A stretch of DNA of 8,279 nucleotides, taken from NCBI GenBank assembly GCA_023488865.1, contig JAMDDG010000148.1, positions 1-8,279 of the forward strand. The letters run 5' to 3'. The position numbers and the translations under genes were made by a program. The notes under the pieces are model-generated. The model saw nothing but the letters and a program-made list of their open reading frames with translations, made no database searches and was not told the origin of the DNA. Of this stretch, positions 1 to 5,243 are shown in pieces. How positions within the stretch are numbered: position 1 is the first letter of the stretch; each line of letters begins with the position of its first letter. The stretch is from Bacteroidota bacterium (GTDB taxonomy: Bacteria; Bacteroidota; Bacteroidia; Bacteroidales; Prolixibacteraceae).

Positions 1-124
1 TAAATCGTTGTATAAATTCATGGTAAAAGCTATCTTTAATTCAAGAACAAGATACAAAGAAGATTTTGAAAAACCAAGGATAAATAGCTGATATTCATAT
101 AAATTATATATTACAGACAGACCC
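1..124. mobile_element. Right end of a probable insertion sequence
   Basis: This stretch has the layout of an insertion-sequence end. A plus-strand reading frame entering from the left closes with TGA at 89-91. About 33 bases of AT-rich non-coding sequence follow, and then a sharp boundary at about 124. There the minus-strand RAMP-like gene that starts at 160 loses its expected sequence after codon 12. Read outward-in on the minus strand the end begins GGGTCTGTCTGTAAT, which would be the terminal inverted repeat. The left end and the target duplication are outside the window, so family and boundaries are unproven. The alternative is a simple deletion junction. Confidence 0.45.
2..91 (+). CDS. 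C-terminal fragment of a probable transposase
   Basis: An open frame enters from the left edge and encodes 29 residues before TGA, ending in YKEDFEKPRINS. The composition is basic and soluble, like the tail of a DNA-binding enzyme, and is less likely to be chance translation than the hydrophobic minus-strand reading of the same bases. I call it a transposase because it ends about 33 bases before an apparent insertion-sequence terminus that interrupts the neighbouring minus-strand gene, not because I recognise the family. It converges on the RAMP operon. No IS family can be assigned from so short a piece. Confidence 0.4.
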   Translation, partial: KSLYKFMVKAIFNSRTRYKEDFEKPRINS

Positions 125-160
125 TAAATAGCGGTGTGTGTATTTTATGTTTTTCCCCAT
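104..160 (-). pseudogene. 5' remnant of a third RAMP (Csm3/Cas7-like) gene, interrupted
   Basis: The ATG at 160-158 lies two bases after the stop codon of the Csx10-like gene. A strong AGGAGG ribosome binding site (174-169, spacing 8) lies inside the last codons of that gene, so a further operon member was meant to start here. It reads MGKNIKYTHRYL, which from memory resembles the N-terminus of Csm3/Cmr4-like RAMP proteins, in which the first beta strand follows directly. After codon 12 (about 124) the sequence becomes AT-rich and stops at codon 19 (TAA, 106-104). The break coincides with the apparent insertion-sequence end. What is seen is the ribosome site, the start and the early stop. The RAMP identity is inferred from a dozen residues and the operon context. 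The rest of the gene probably lies beyond the inserted element. Confidence 0.5.
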
Positions 161-162
161 GA

Positions 163-1644
163 TTATTTCCTCCTACATTTTTTTGCCATTTCAGCGGCAA
201 GGTTTACTACGGCTTCAGAAGCCACCAGAGGTTCAAGCTTTTCGATAAACGATTTCAACAAATCAAGTCGTCCCATTTCGTCCCATTTATCTTTAGCAAC
301 GCCATGAACAAGGTAGCCATTCGATGATTTATATAGCCTGTTTTTAAGGTCTTCCTGATTTTTTGACCTCATTGCAATAGTTCGGATTGTACCCCATTGG
401 GAGGCAAAAACTTCTTTTTCGAATCGCTTTTGGTTGTCTGACACAAATTTGTTTACCGCAACATAGACTGACTGCTGGTTTGATTTGTTTGTTTGTTGTT
501 GAATCAGATATTGCCAAACTTTTGAATCAGATTCCTTTTTAAATGTCAAATTTTCATCAAGTGTAGATTTTGAATTCGCTTGAGAATGATCTTTGTTTTC
601 TTCGAGGTAGGTGAATTTTGCTTCACCATTTACATTGCAAACAAGAAATTCAGGATTAATCAAAACTTTTCCGAATCCTTCGTTTTTGAAAAGCCCAATT
701 CCTTGTTTGATTAGAGTTTGTTCCGCTGAGGTAGTCTTCCTGTTGATACAGATCACGCTACCTTTCTCAATGCCAAAGCGGTCGGCATCGCGCGACTGCC
801 TCTTGAAATTATACGGGGCATAACGGAATGTGCGGATTTGGCTTCGCTCCAAATCAATCTTGGCACCGTTTATTCCATAATACTTTCCTTCTATGGGAAT
901 AATTGGCTGTCCATAATCATCAATAAACAGTAAGCGACTTTCGGCATAGATGAAAGTATGTTCAGATTCGGTCAACCCATTTTCCCTAAAACCGGGTTCG
1001 ATATCCTCATCTTTAACTGGAACAATCTCAACTTGTCCGTATTGTGCCGTTTTCGAGCGACCGATGGTGCACTTGCCAGTCAAACTTTCCTTTATTATTT
1101 TCTCAACTTTTGAGGTTTCCTCTACACTAAAACCAACCAAATCAACTTGAAAACACAGTTCCATTCCAGCTTCGAGCGATTGGTAGCCATACATTTGCTG
1201 ATCTTTTGACCGCCGGGTTCCGCTATCATATGCTGATTTTATCGCGAAGCTCTTTCCCAATTTGATCTCCGAAAATTGAGTGTCGCTTTCCTTTATGATG
1301 AATTTATCGCGCAATTGCACCATCGGTTCTTTTTCCGACATTTGAAGATAGATATAGACTTGGTCTTTGATCGTTTCGCCTTTTTTGACATACCACGAAG
1401 CCGGTACTTTAATTGACCGTTTACTGCCGATTAACGGGAACGCATCACCAAAACGAACGTTGGCGTTATGAAATAAGTCCATTGCGTGCTGCGGTTCGAT
1501 GTCGTTATAAATTTTCCCGGCAACGAGGCCAAGAAAAACATTTCCCGGTATATAATCCAATGTTCGCTGTATGCCTTCGGTTGCAGCGAGTTCACTCAAA
1601 ACAATATCAGAATGCAAAATACATTTGAATTTTAGTGTTGTCAT
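163..1644 (-). CDS. csx10: Csx10-like RAMP protein of a type III CRISPR-like complex
   Basis: This 493-residue protein looks like Csx10, the large Cas5/Cas7-type RAMP subunit of type III-D effectors, which binds the 5' end of the guide RNA and forms the foot of the complex. Visible signatures are an N-terminal ferredoxin-like RAMP start with DYIPGNVFLGLVA at residues 30-42, a first glycine-rich loop (GRSKTAQYGQVEI, 195-207), and a second region ending in GLFKNEGFGKVLINPEFL (317-334). A helical C-terminal part (about 365-493) is rich in charged residues and contains SQWGTIRT at 415-422. Two glycine-rich loops fit two RAMP folds in one chain. The ATG overlaps the stop of the preceding Csm3-like gene by ATGA and is preceded by AAAGGAGG (1659-1652, spacing 7), unusually strong for this phylum. 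It is followed by a broken fifth gene. Csx10 is a family-level call and the exact subtype is uncertain. Confidence 0.72.
   Translation of the reverse strand: MTTLKFKCILHSDIVLSELAATEGIQRTLDYIPGNVFLGLVAGKIYNDIEPQHAMDLFHNANVRFGDAFPLIGSKRSIKVPASWYVKKGETIKDQVYIYLQMSEKEPMVQLRDKFIIKESDTQFSEIKLGKSFAIKSAYDSGTRRSKDQQMYGYQSLEAGMELCFQVDLVGFSVEETSKVEKIIKESLTGKCTIGRSKTAQYGQVEIVPVKDEDIEPGFRENGLTESEHTFIYAESRLLFIDDYGQPIIPIEGKYYGINGAKIDLERSQIRTFRYAPYNFKRQSRDADRFGIEKGSVICINRKTTSAEQTLIKQGIGLFKNEGFGKVLINPEFLVCNVNGEAKFTYLEENKDHSQANSKSTLDENLTFKKESDSKVWQYLIQQQTNKSNQQSVYVAVNKFVSDNQKRFEKEVFASQWGTIRTIAMRSKNQEDLKNRLYKSSNGYLVHGVAKDKWDEMGRLDLLKSFIEKLEPLVASEAVVNLAAEMAKKCRRK
169..174 (-). promoter_or_regulatory. Strong Shine-Dalgarno for the interrupted fifth gene
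   Basis: AGGAGG on the minus strand, eight bases before the ATG at 160, formed by the last codons (Arg-Arg) of the Csx10-like gene. It is the main evidence that another operon gene starts here although its frame closes after 18 codons. Confidence 0.7.
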
Positions 1645-2258
1645 TTCGTATCCTCCTTTCCATTTATCATTTCAAACTGACATCGCCCCAATCCCCTGTT
1701 TCTGTTTTGTCCCAGACGTTTAATCCACTTGAAGCAAGCCTCAATTTGATCTTTATATTCCTCATTTACATTGGAAATCTCAGCTTCCAATACACAGGGT
1801 ATCGTAGTTTGCATTCTGCGAAGTGAATGTTTTTCAGCTACTCCACTTTGCCCGTTAATGGCCGTAGAAGAAATGGCACGATAATAAAATGGTGCAAGTT
1901 CATTTTCAACACTTGCCTTATAGAGCTGGTCGGATAACTTAGCGTTGGAGAAAAAGCATTCTCCTTTATGCGTAACTCCATGTTCTTCTGGATCATTCTC
2001 TTCTGTAATATCATTTGGTTTATTGGAAGAGACACCAAATACAGTTTTTACGAAATCATCATTGCTTTCAACTAAACCTTCGATCTCCACGGCTGCTTCT
2101 TTTAACAGTCCTTTCAAAGTCCGCCCCGGAATATACGGCAATCCTTTTTTGTCTTTTATTACCAAAGCATCCAAGTCACTTCCCGAAGTCAATCCTGATC
2201 CGGCATGCCATTCGGAGAAGAATGTAATTGTATATTTGATTGTTTCCATGTTAATCAT
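1641..2258 (-). CDS. Csm3/Cas7-like RAMP protein (type III backbone subunit)
   Basis: The 205-residue single-domain RAMP protein has the hallmark order of Csm3-type Cas7 subunits, which polymerise along guide RNA and cut bound target RNA. The strand HAGSGLTSGSDLDALVIKD (18-36) is followed by GLPYIPGRTLKG (39-50). A central segment holds STAINGQSGVAEKHSLRR (131-148), and the C-terminal glycine-rich loop is LGQNRNRGLGRC (182-193). D30 aligns by pattern (DALVIKD against DNPVIRD) with the catalytic Asp of Csm3, so target cleavage is predicted to be retained. The first ATG (2258) overlaps the Cas10-like stop by 8 bases. A second in-frame ATG at 2249, giving METIKYT..., is equally possible, and neither has a clear ribosome site. 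It overlaps the Csx10-like gene by ATGA. The RAMP assignment is firm. Which Cas7 subfamily it belongs to is inference. Confidence 0.8.
   Translation of the reverse strand: MINMETIKYTITFFSEWHAGSGLTSGSDLDALVIKDKKGLPYIPGRTLKGLLKEAAVEIEGLVESNDDFVKTVFGVSSNKPNDITEENDPEEHGVTHKGECFFSNAKLSDQLYKASVENELAPFYYRAISSTAINGQSGVAEKHSLRRMQTTIPCVLEAEISNVNEEYKDQIEACFKWIKRLGQNRNRGLGRCQFEMINGKEDTK
1652..1659 (-). promoter_or_regulatory. Strong Shine-Dalgarno for the Csx10-like gene
   Basis: Read on the minus strand this is AAAGGAGG, seven bases before the ATG at 1644 and inside the 3' end of the Csm3-like gene. It fixes the start of the Csx10-like gene. Such strong sites are unusual in Bacteroidota. The upstream genes of this operon lack one. 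Confidence 0.8.
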
Positions 2259-3795
2259 CGTTTAGGTTAATTGATAAAACCGTAAGCCAGTCATAAACAG
2301 GGGACTTTTCTTCGACTACCCCTTTGTTCTCTTTTAATCCCAGATTATTTAGAATGGTATCATTTCCGACTGAGACCAGTCTTTTCATTCGTTGCTCTGC
2401 CATTCCTTTATTGTCATGCAGATCGGTCAGCCATTGACGTAATCCCGATTTAATCGCATTGCCTTCTTTGCCATTGAATTGGGAAACATTATCCAGAAAT
2501 TGTTTAATTGTCGGTTTGTTGGTTTTTGGGTCAAGATAATAGGGGCCGAAATCAAACTTGTAATCCGCTGCGTGTGCAGTTAGCTCTCGTTTGATAATAT
2601 CCTCGTAACTCTCAACAAAGCTGTCCTGCACCTTATGAAACATCAGGCATGATGGGACAAGCCCATTTGCTTTGACCTTGGATTTTGCATCTTTCTTGGC
2701 GTGTGAGCAAAGTTTCTCGGCCAGATCAACGGCATAGTGGAACGGGTAATTTACTTTGATGTAGGCAATGCCGGCACAAGCGGTAAGCCCGTTTTTGAGA
2801 TCGGTTGTAAATCCTTCTCTACAGAAATTAATCTCCGTTTGTTTCTTAAATATCTCAAGATAGACTTTGGTAAAGTTCAGTGCTAAATCGGCGCGACAAA
2901 CAATGGTTAAGTCGTCACCGCCAACAATAATGGGACGGAAGGGTATTTTATCGGTTTCTTTCAGTTTAATTACTTTCATCGATTCTACAAATGCGGTATT
3001 GGCGGCAACCTTGGTCGCTTCATCAACTGCTTCCGAGAATCTCTTTTCTAAATCAGCATAATTATGTCCTATCGTAATTTCATCTTTGAGATTTTGAAGT
3101 GCTTTTCCCATGTTGTTTCCATCGGCATGAATTACAGCCAGCCAACTATAATTTGTATCTTTTGAGGAGACGATCTTTTCAACATCGGCAGTTATTCTTT
3201 CTTTATCGAAATAAGAGCCAAAAAACAACTCGCTAACCCTTGAAGATTTACGTTCTTGCTTTTGTTTTAGGTAGGTTGCCTTATCTAAAGGTTTTTTATC
3301 ATCATCTTTCTTATCGCAAGATGGCAATCCTGTTCTACGAGACCGGTTGATTGCCATGTAACCGAGATCAACGGGTCGGAAGGGATTGTTTCGCTGGGCA
3401 GTAAGTTTGCGTTCTAATTCCTCAGACTTTAAATGAAATTGATCATTTTCTGATATTTCAACGACAGCCTGGCTTATTTGCACCCCCGGAGCAAATTCCA
3501 GAATCTTTTTTGGAAAGACTTTTACCACTTCCTTACAAAGATTTAATTGATCTTCACTAAAGAGATAGCGGATATTTCCCGCTGCATTTCGAATTGCACA
3601 CGGATCGTCTTTGAATCCCTTGAAATCTTTGTCGATCATTTTTGCGAATTCGGTCGTACAAATTTGCTCGACCAGTTCACTGGCACCAGCTATCTCTTTC
3701 AGCTTATTCGTCTGAAAAATATAACCTTGAATACTGTGAATAGTAAATCCATAGAGATAATTTTCCATACTTATTAATTGTTGGTTTAAATTCAT
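2251..3795 (-). CDS. cas10: Cas10-like protein with GGDD palm domain, no HD domain
   Basis: This protein is predicted to be the large Cas10-type subunit of a type III effector, which on target-RNA binding converts ATP into cyclic oligoadenylate. Numbered from the ATG at 3795 (514 residues), it begins directly with a palm-like segment (YLYGFTIHSIQGYIFQTNKLKEI as two runs, 13-24 and 25-35, then GASELVEQ at 37-44). A charged linker (about 160-186) is followed by the second palm with ADGNNMGK (224-231, D225 a likely metal ligand) and VGGDD (291-295). GIAYIKVNYPFHYAVDLAEKL lies at about 342-362, and a helical C-terminus at about 400-514. The N-terminal HD DNase domain of classical Cas10 is absent, which explains the short length. 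The GGDD is intact. Start choice: ATG 3795 lies 5 bases after the upstream stop. ATG 3768 (MENYLYGF) is also plausible and sits closer to the conserved start. A TTG at 3804 is less likely. Confidence 0.8.
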   Translation of the reverse strand: MNLNQQLISMENYLYGFTIHSIQGYIFQTNKLKEIAGASELVEQICTTEFAKMIDKDFKGFKDDPCAIRNAAGNIRYLFSEDQLNLCKEVVKVFPKKILEFAPGVQISQAVVEISENDQFHLKSEELERKLTAQRNNPFRPVDLGYMAINRSRRTGLPSCDKKDDDKKPLDKATYLKQKQERKSSRVSELFFGSYFDKERITADVEKIVSSKDTNYSWLAVIHADGNNMGKALQNLKDEITIGHNYADLEKRFSEAVDEATKVAANTAFVESMKVIKLKETDKIPFRPIIVGGDDLTIVCRADLALNFTKVYLEIFKKQTEINFCREGFTTDLKNGLTACAGIAYIKVNYPFHYAVDLAEKLCSHAKKDAKSKVKANGLVPSCLMFHKVQDSFVESYEDIIKRELTAHAADYKFDFGPYYLDPKTNKPTIKQFLDNVSQFNGKEGNAIKSGLRQWLTDLHDNKGMAEQRMKRLVSVGNDTILNNLGLKENKGVVEEKSPVYDWLTVLSINLNDD

Positions 3796-3800
3796 GGCCG

Positions 3801-4127
3801 TCAATCACTTTTTATGCTTACAGATATTGTGTTATCGTAATTTCTTTCATCTTTTATAAGCGAAGAACTTTTGTTGCTGTTTTCGTTGTGGTGGTCAATG
3901 GGGATGTAGTGCCGAGGCGGATCAATGTCCGGGGTCAGTTCGATCCCAACAAAAGTTTGTTTATTGTTGAAAAGATTTTTGTAGTCGCTGAGTTTTGCAC
4001 CCCATTGTAAGTGCAGATCTGCTATATTTTCCCTTTCCGCAAATCCGTTTGCAGTTAAGATATGCTTGATGGTTAGCATTTCGAGGTCGGCACCGCCAAT
4101 TAGGAACATGTAATTAGGTCGGTTCAT
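3801..4127 (-). CDS. Short protein with IDHHN motif, possibly truncated DHH-type phosphoesterase
   Basis: This first gene of the type III-like operon encodes 108 residues from the ATG at 4127; a TTG further upstream (4157) is rejected as start. It opens with FLIGGADLEMLTIKHIL (8-24), then DLHLQWGAKLSDY (37-49), FVGIEL (59-64) and PIDHHNENSNKSSSL (76-90). The Asp-His-His triad (78-80) recalls the metal-binding motif of DHH phosphoesterases, which act on short oligonucleotides and cyclic nucleotides. The protein ends 18 residues after this segment, while enzymes of that type carry a substantial further domain. No other frame continues it before the Cas10-like gene, so a 3' deletion is likely. 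A naturally short family is possible. Its position in front of a nucleotide cyclase suggests a link to second-messenger turnover, but this is inference only. Confidence 0.5.
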   Translation of the reverse strand: MNRPNYMFLIGGADLEMLTIKHILTANGFAERENIADLHLQWGAKLSDYKNLFNNKQTFVGIELTPDIDPPRHYIPIDHHNENSNKSSSLIKDERNYDNTISVSIKSD

Positions 4128-4154
4128 ATTGGTTATTTGAGCATTACATATTAG

Positions 4155-4162
4155 CAAATATT
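4155..4162 (-). promoter_or_regulatory. Candidate -7 promoter element of the type III-like operon
   Basis: The minus strand reads AATATTTG here, one mismatch from the Bacteroidota -7 consensus TAnnTTTG, about 28 bases before the ATG at 4127. No convincing -33 element is seen, so this is weak. Confidence 0.25.
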
Positions 4163-4176
4163 ATTGATAGATCAAT
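4163..4176. promoter_or_regulatory. Perfect inverted repeat, possible operator
   Basis: ATTGAT-AG-ATCAAT is a perfect 6-base-arm dyad placed just upstream of the candidate -7 element of the type III-like operon, where a repressor would block transcription. In AT-rich DNA a dyad this short could be chance. Confidence 0.25.
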
Positions 4177-4328
4177 GGATTATTGGATTATTTTTAAACA
4201 AGCTGTTTCTCCCGGCTGTTTTAGGGCGGTTCAACGCATTCCGGAAGCTCGCAAGCCTACCTTTTTGCGCTAATTTTGTGCATTGGCATATCAATTGTCA
4301 GCTTCGAAAATCATTTTTGTCCTGGCTT
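4177..4328. other. Gene-free, locally GC-richer stretch upstream of the type III-like operon
   Basis: No credible gene is seen here. A plus-strand frame stays open from 4164 to 4349 but has only a TTG start, no ribosome site and a composition rich in Leu, Phe, Trp and Cys unlike its neighbours. I read it as non-coding, perhaps part of a dispersed intergenic repeat that ends in the palindrome at 4329-4344. Confidence 0.35.
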
Positions 4329-4344
4329 CCGGTTTGCAAACGGG
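4329..4344. repeat. Palindromic repeat copy 1
   Basis: CCGGTTTGCAAACGGG is nearly its own reverse complement and shares the TTTGCAAACG core with two further copies at 4512-4531 and 5101-5121. It may be a REP-like or mobile-element-end sequence. Confidence 0.45.
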
Positions 4345-4355
4345 ATTAAGCAGGA

Positions 4356-4405
4356 GAAGGGGGTGAAGTAATAAGTGCCGAAAATGTTGAATCCCTTGTA
4401 ACTAA
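4356..4405 (-). pseudogene. Fossil of an outer-membrane beta-barrel gene (C-terminal strands)
   Basis: The minus strand encodes YKGFNIFGTYYFTPF, matching YRGFNIYGTYYFTPF (276-290) of the intact beta-barrel protein encoded at 5239-6174. The DNA of the two stretches agrees at about 41 of 50 positions by hand alignment with one gap. A stop codon lies a few codons upstream in the same frame, and the downstream sequence no longer matches, so only about 16 codons survive. The changes are mainly at third codon positions, so this is an old relative or paralogue and not a recent copy. It indicates that barrel-gene sequence once occupied this region before the present accessory genes. Confidence 0.65.
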
Positions 4406-4511
4406 ATTGTTATGAATTTGTAACTCGGTATAAAAGATGACCCAAAGCAAATACAAAACCAATCCGTTGAAGAAACACGGAAATATCCCATTGTAAATTA
4501 ACGAACAGCCT

Positions 4512-4531
4512 CCCCCCTTTGAAACGAGGGG
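4512..4531. repeat. Palindromic repeat copy 2, left of the toxin-antitoxin module
   Basis: CCCCCCTTTGAAACGAGGGG can pair C4 with G4 plus flanking bases. It closely matches the copy just right of the toxin gene (5101-5121), so the two bracket the module in direct orientation. Confidence 0.5.
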
Positions 4532-4599
4532 TAAATGGTCATGAAAATATCCACATCGGATTAAGTAATTTACGGCATCACATTAATGATGAAATTTCT

Positions 4600-4607
4600 T
4601 ATTTTTG
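4600..4607 (+). promoter_or_regulatory. Promoter -7 element for the toxin-antitoxin module
   Basis: TATTTTTG fits TAnnTTTG exactly and lies 25 bases before the antitoxin ATG at 4633. A clear -33 TTG at the right distance is not seen. Confidence 0.45.
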
Positions 4608-4632
4608 TGTTGTTAAATTAAGTCATAAAAAC

Positions 4633-4830
4633 ATGGAAACAGTTGTATTACATGGTAATTCAAAAACAGATTTGAAATTACTTACTGATTTAGCCAAGAA
4701 AATTGGCATTACAGTTAAGTATCTTAACGATGACGAAATGGAAGACATTAGTTTATCGAATGCAATAAAAAAAGGTCGCACCGGGAAATTTGTCGATACC
4801 AATAACTTTATTGAAAAGTTAAGTAAATGA
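4633..4830 (+). CDS. Antitoxin of a RelE/ParE-type module
   Basis: This 65-residue acidic-to-neutral helical protein begins METVVLHGNSKTDLK and ends in FIEKLSK. The ATG at 4633 is chosen because a matching -7 promoter element lies just upstream. The frame stays open further 5' to a TTG at 4519, but that extension runs through the palindromic repeat and promoter. It overlaps the toxin gene by ATGA, typical of antitoxin-toxin pairs in which the antitoxin is made first, binds the toxin and neutralises it. The segment DLKLLTDLAKKIGITVKYLNDDEMED (as two runs, 13-27 and 28-38) gives a helix and strand, followed by a flexible C-terminus (about 45-65) that would wrap the toxin. No clear DNA-binding fold can be identified. 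The role is inferred mainly from the partner gene. Confidence 0.75.
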   Translation: METVVLHGNSKTDLKLLTDLAKKIGITVKYLNDDEMEDISLSNAIKKGRTGKFVDTNNFIEKLSK

Positions 4831-5096
4831 AGGTTTTGATTGACAAGTCTTTTGAAAAAGACACCGATGAAATAACCGACAAAAAACTTCTTAAGTCTAT
4901 CGCAGATTGCATCAAAGAAGTTCAAAAAATTGACAAGATTTCTGATATACCCAATTGTAAAAAATTAAAAGGCAGTAAAAATTCCTATCGCATTCGGATT
5001 GGGAATTATCGGATTGGTTTTGTATTTGAAAACCAGACTATTCAATATATCCGTTTCTTACATCGTAGTAAGATTTACGATAGTTTTCCAGGTTGA
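4827..5096 (+). CDS. RelE/ParE family toxin
   Basis: The 89-residue basic protein has the typical size and pattern of RelE/ParE toxins. An N-terminal strand and two helices (1-38) are followed by the signature KKLKGSKNSYRIRIGNYRIG (45-64), then FVFE (65-68) and a terminal FLHRSKIYDSFP (77-88). The Lys pair (46, 48), Arg residues (55, 57, 62, 80) and Tyr 84 occupy places similar to the basic and tyrosine residues that RelE uses for ribosome-dependent mRNA cleavage. An mRNA interferase is therefore more likely than a gyrase poison, but the families merge at this level. The ATG is inside the antitoxin stop (ATGA). A palindromic repeat begins four bases after the stop, and a terminator follows. 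Confidence 0.88.
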   Translation: MKVLIDKSFEKDTDEITDKKLLKSIADCIKEVQKIDKISDIPNCKKLKGSKNSYRIRIGNYRIGFVFENQTIQYIRFLHRSKIYDSFPG

Positions 5097-5100
5097 TCAT

Positions 5101-5121
5101 CCCCCCGTTGCAAACGAAGGG
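5101..5121. repeat. Palindromic repeat copy 3, right of the toxin-antitoxin module
   Basis: CCCCCCGTTGCAAACGAAGG followed by G; compared with copy 2 (4512-4531) it has only a few changes. With copy 2 it flanks the toxin-antitoxin genes as a direct repeat. Confidence 0.5.
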
Positions 5122-5134
5122 AAAAATAAAGCAT

Positions 5135-5167
5135 AAAAACCCGGACTGAAAATCAGCCCGGGTTTTT
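5135..5167. terminator. Rho-independent terminator, probably bidirectional
   Basis: AAAAACCCGGACTGA, then a short AAA loop, then TCAGCCCGGGTTTTT: a long, nearly perfect GC-rich hairpin with an A-run on the left and a T-run on the right. It can stop toxin-antitoxin transcripts on the plus strand and the beta-barrel transcript on the minus strand. Confidence 0.85.
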
Positions 5168-5195
5168 CACTCCCATTCGGTAAATACACCTCCTG

Positions 5196-5243
5196 TCATG
5201 TCTCATGTCTCAACTCTCAACTCTCAACTCTCTACTCTCTACC
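5196..5243. repeat. Tandem 7-bp repeat at the 3' end of the beta-barrel gene
   Basis: Nearly seven heptamer units in a row: TCATGTC twice, TCAACTC three times, TCTACTC once, then a partial TCTACC. The last unit supplies the TAG stop codon (5241-5239) and part of the final Trp codon of the beta-barrel gene. Copy-number change would alter only the 3' untranslated region, or the very last residue. Confidence 0.8.

Noticed and set aside
1..124. Minus-strand open frame ending in MNLYNDL at the left edge
   Set aside because: It has no ribosome site and its hydrophobic run reads like chance translation of AT-rich DNA. The plus-strand frame ending at 91 looks more protein-like.
1945..2265. Long plus-strand open frame antisense to the Csm3-like gene
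   Set aside because: It mirrors the reading frame of a strongly supported RAMP gene, has no family features and overlaps its start.
2251..3795. GGDEF-type diguanylate cyclase
   Set aside because: The motif is GGDD, with an ADGNNMG metal motif and RAMP neighbours, which fits Cas10 and not a c-di-GMP enzyme.
4519..4632. 5' extension of the antitoxin gene to a TTG codon
   Set aside because: The extension covers a palindromic repeat and the TAnnTTTG promoter element, and the ATG at 4633 fits a normal antitoxin length.
5196..5243. Possible CRISPR array
   Set aside because: The units are 7 bp with no spacers, so this is a simple tandem repeat. No 25-40 bp repeat with regular spacers occurs anywhere in the window.
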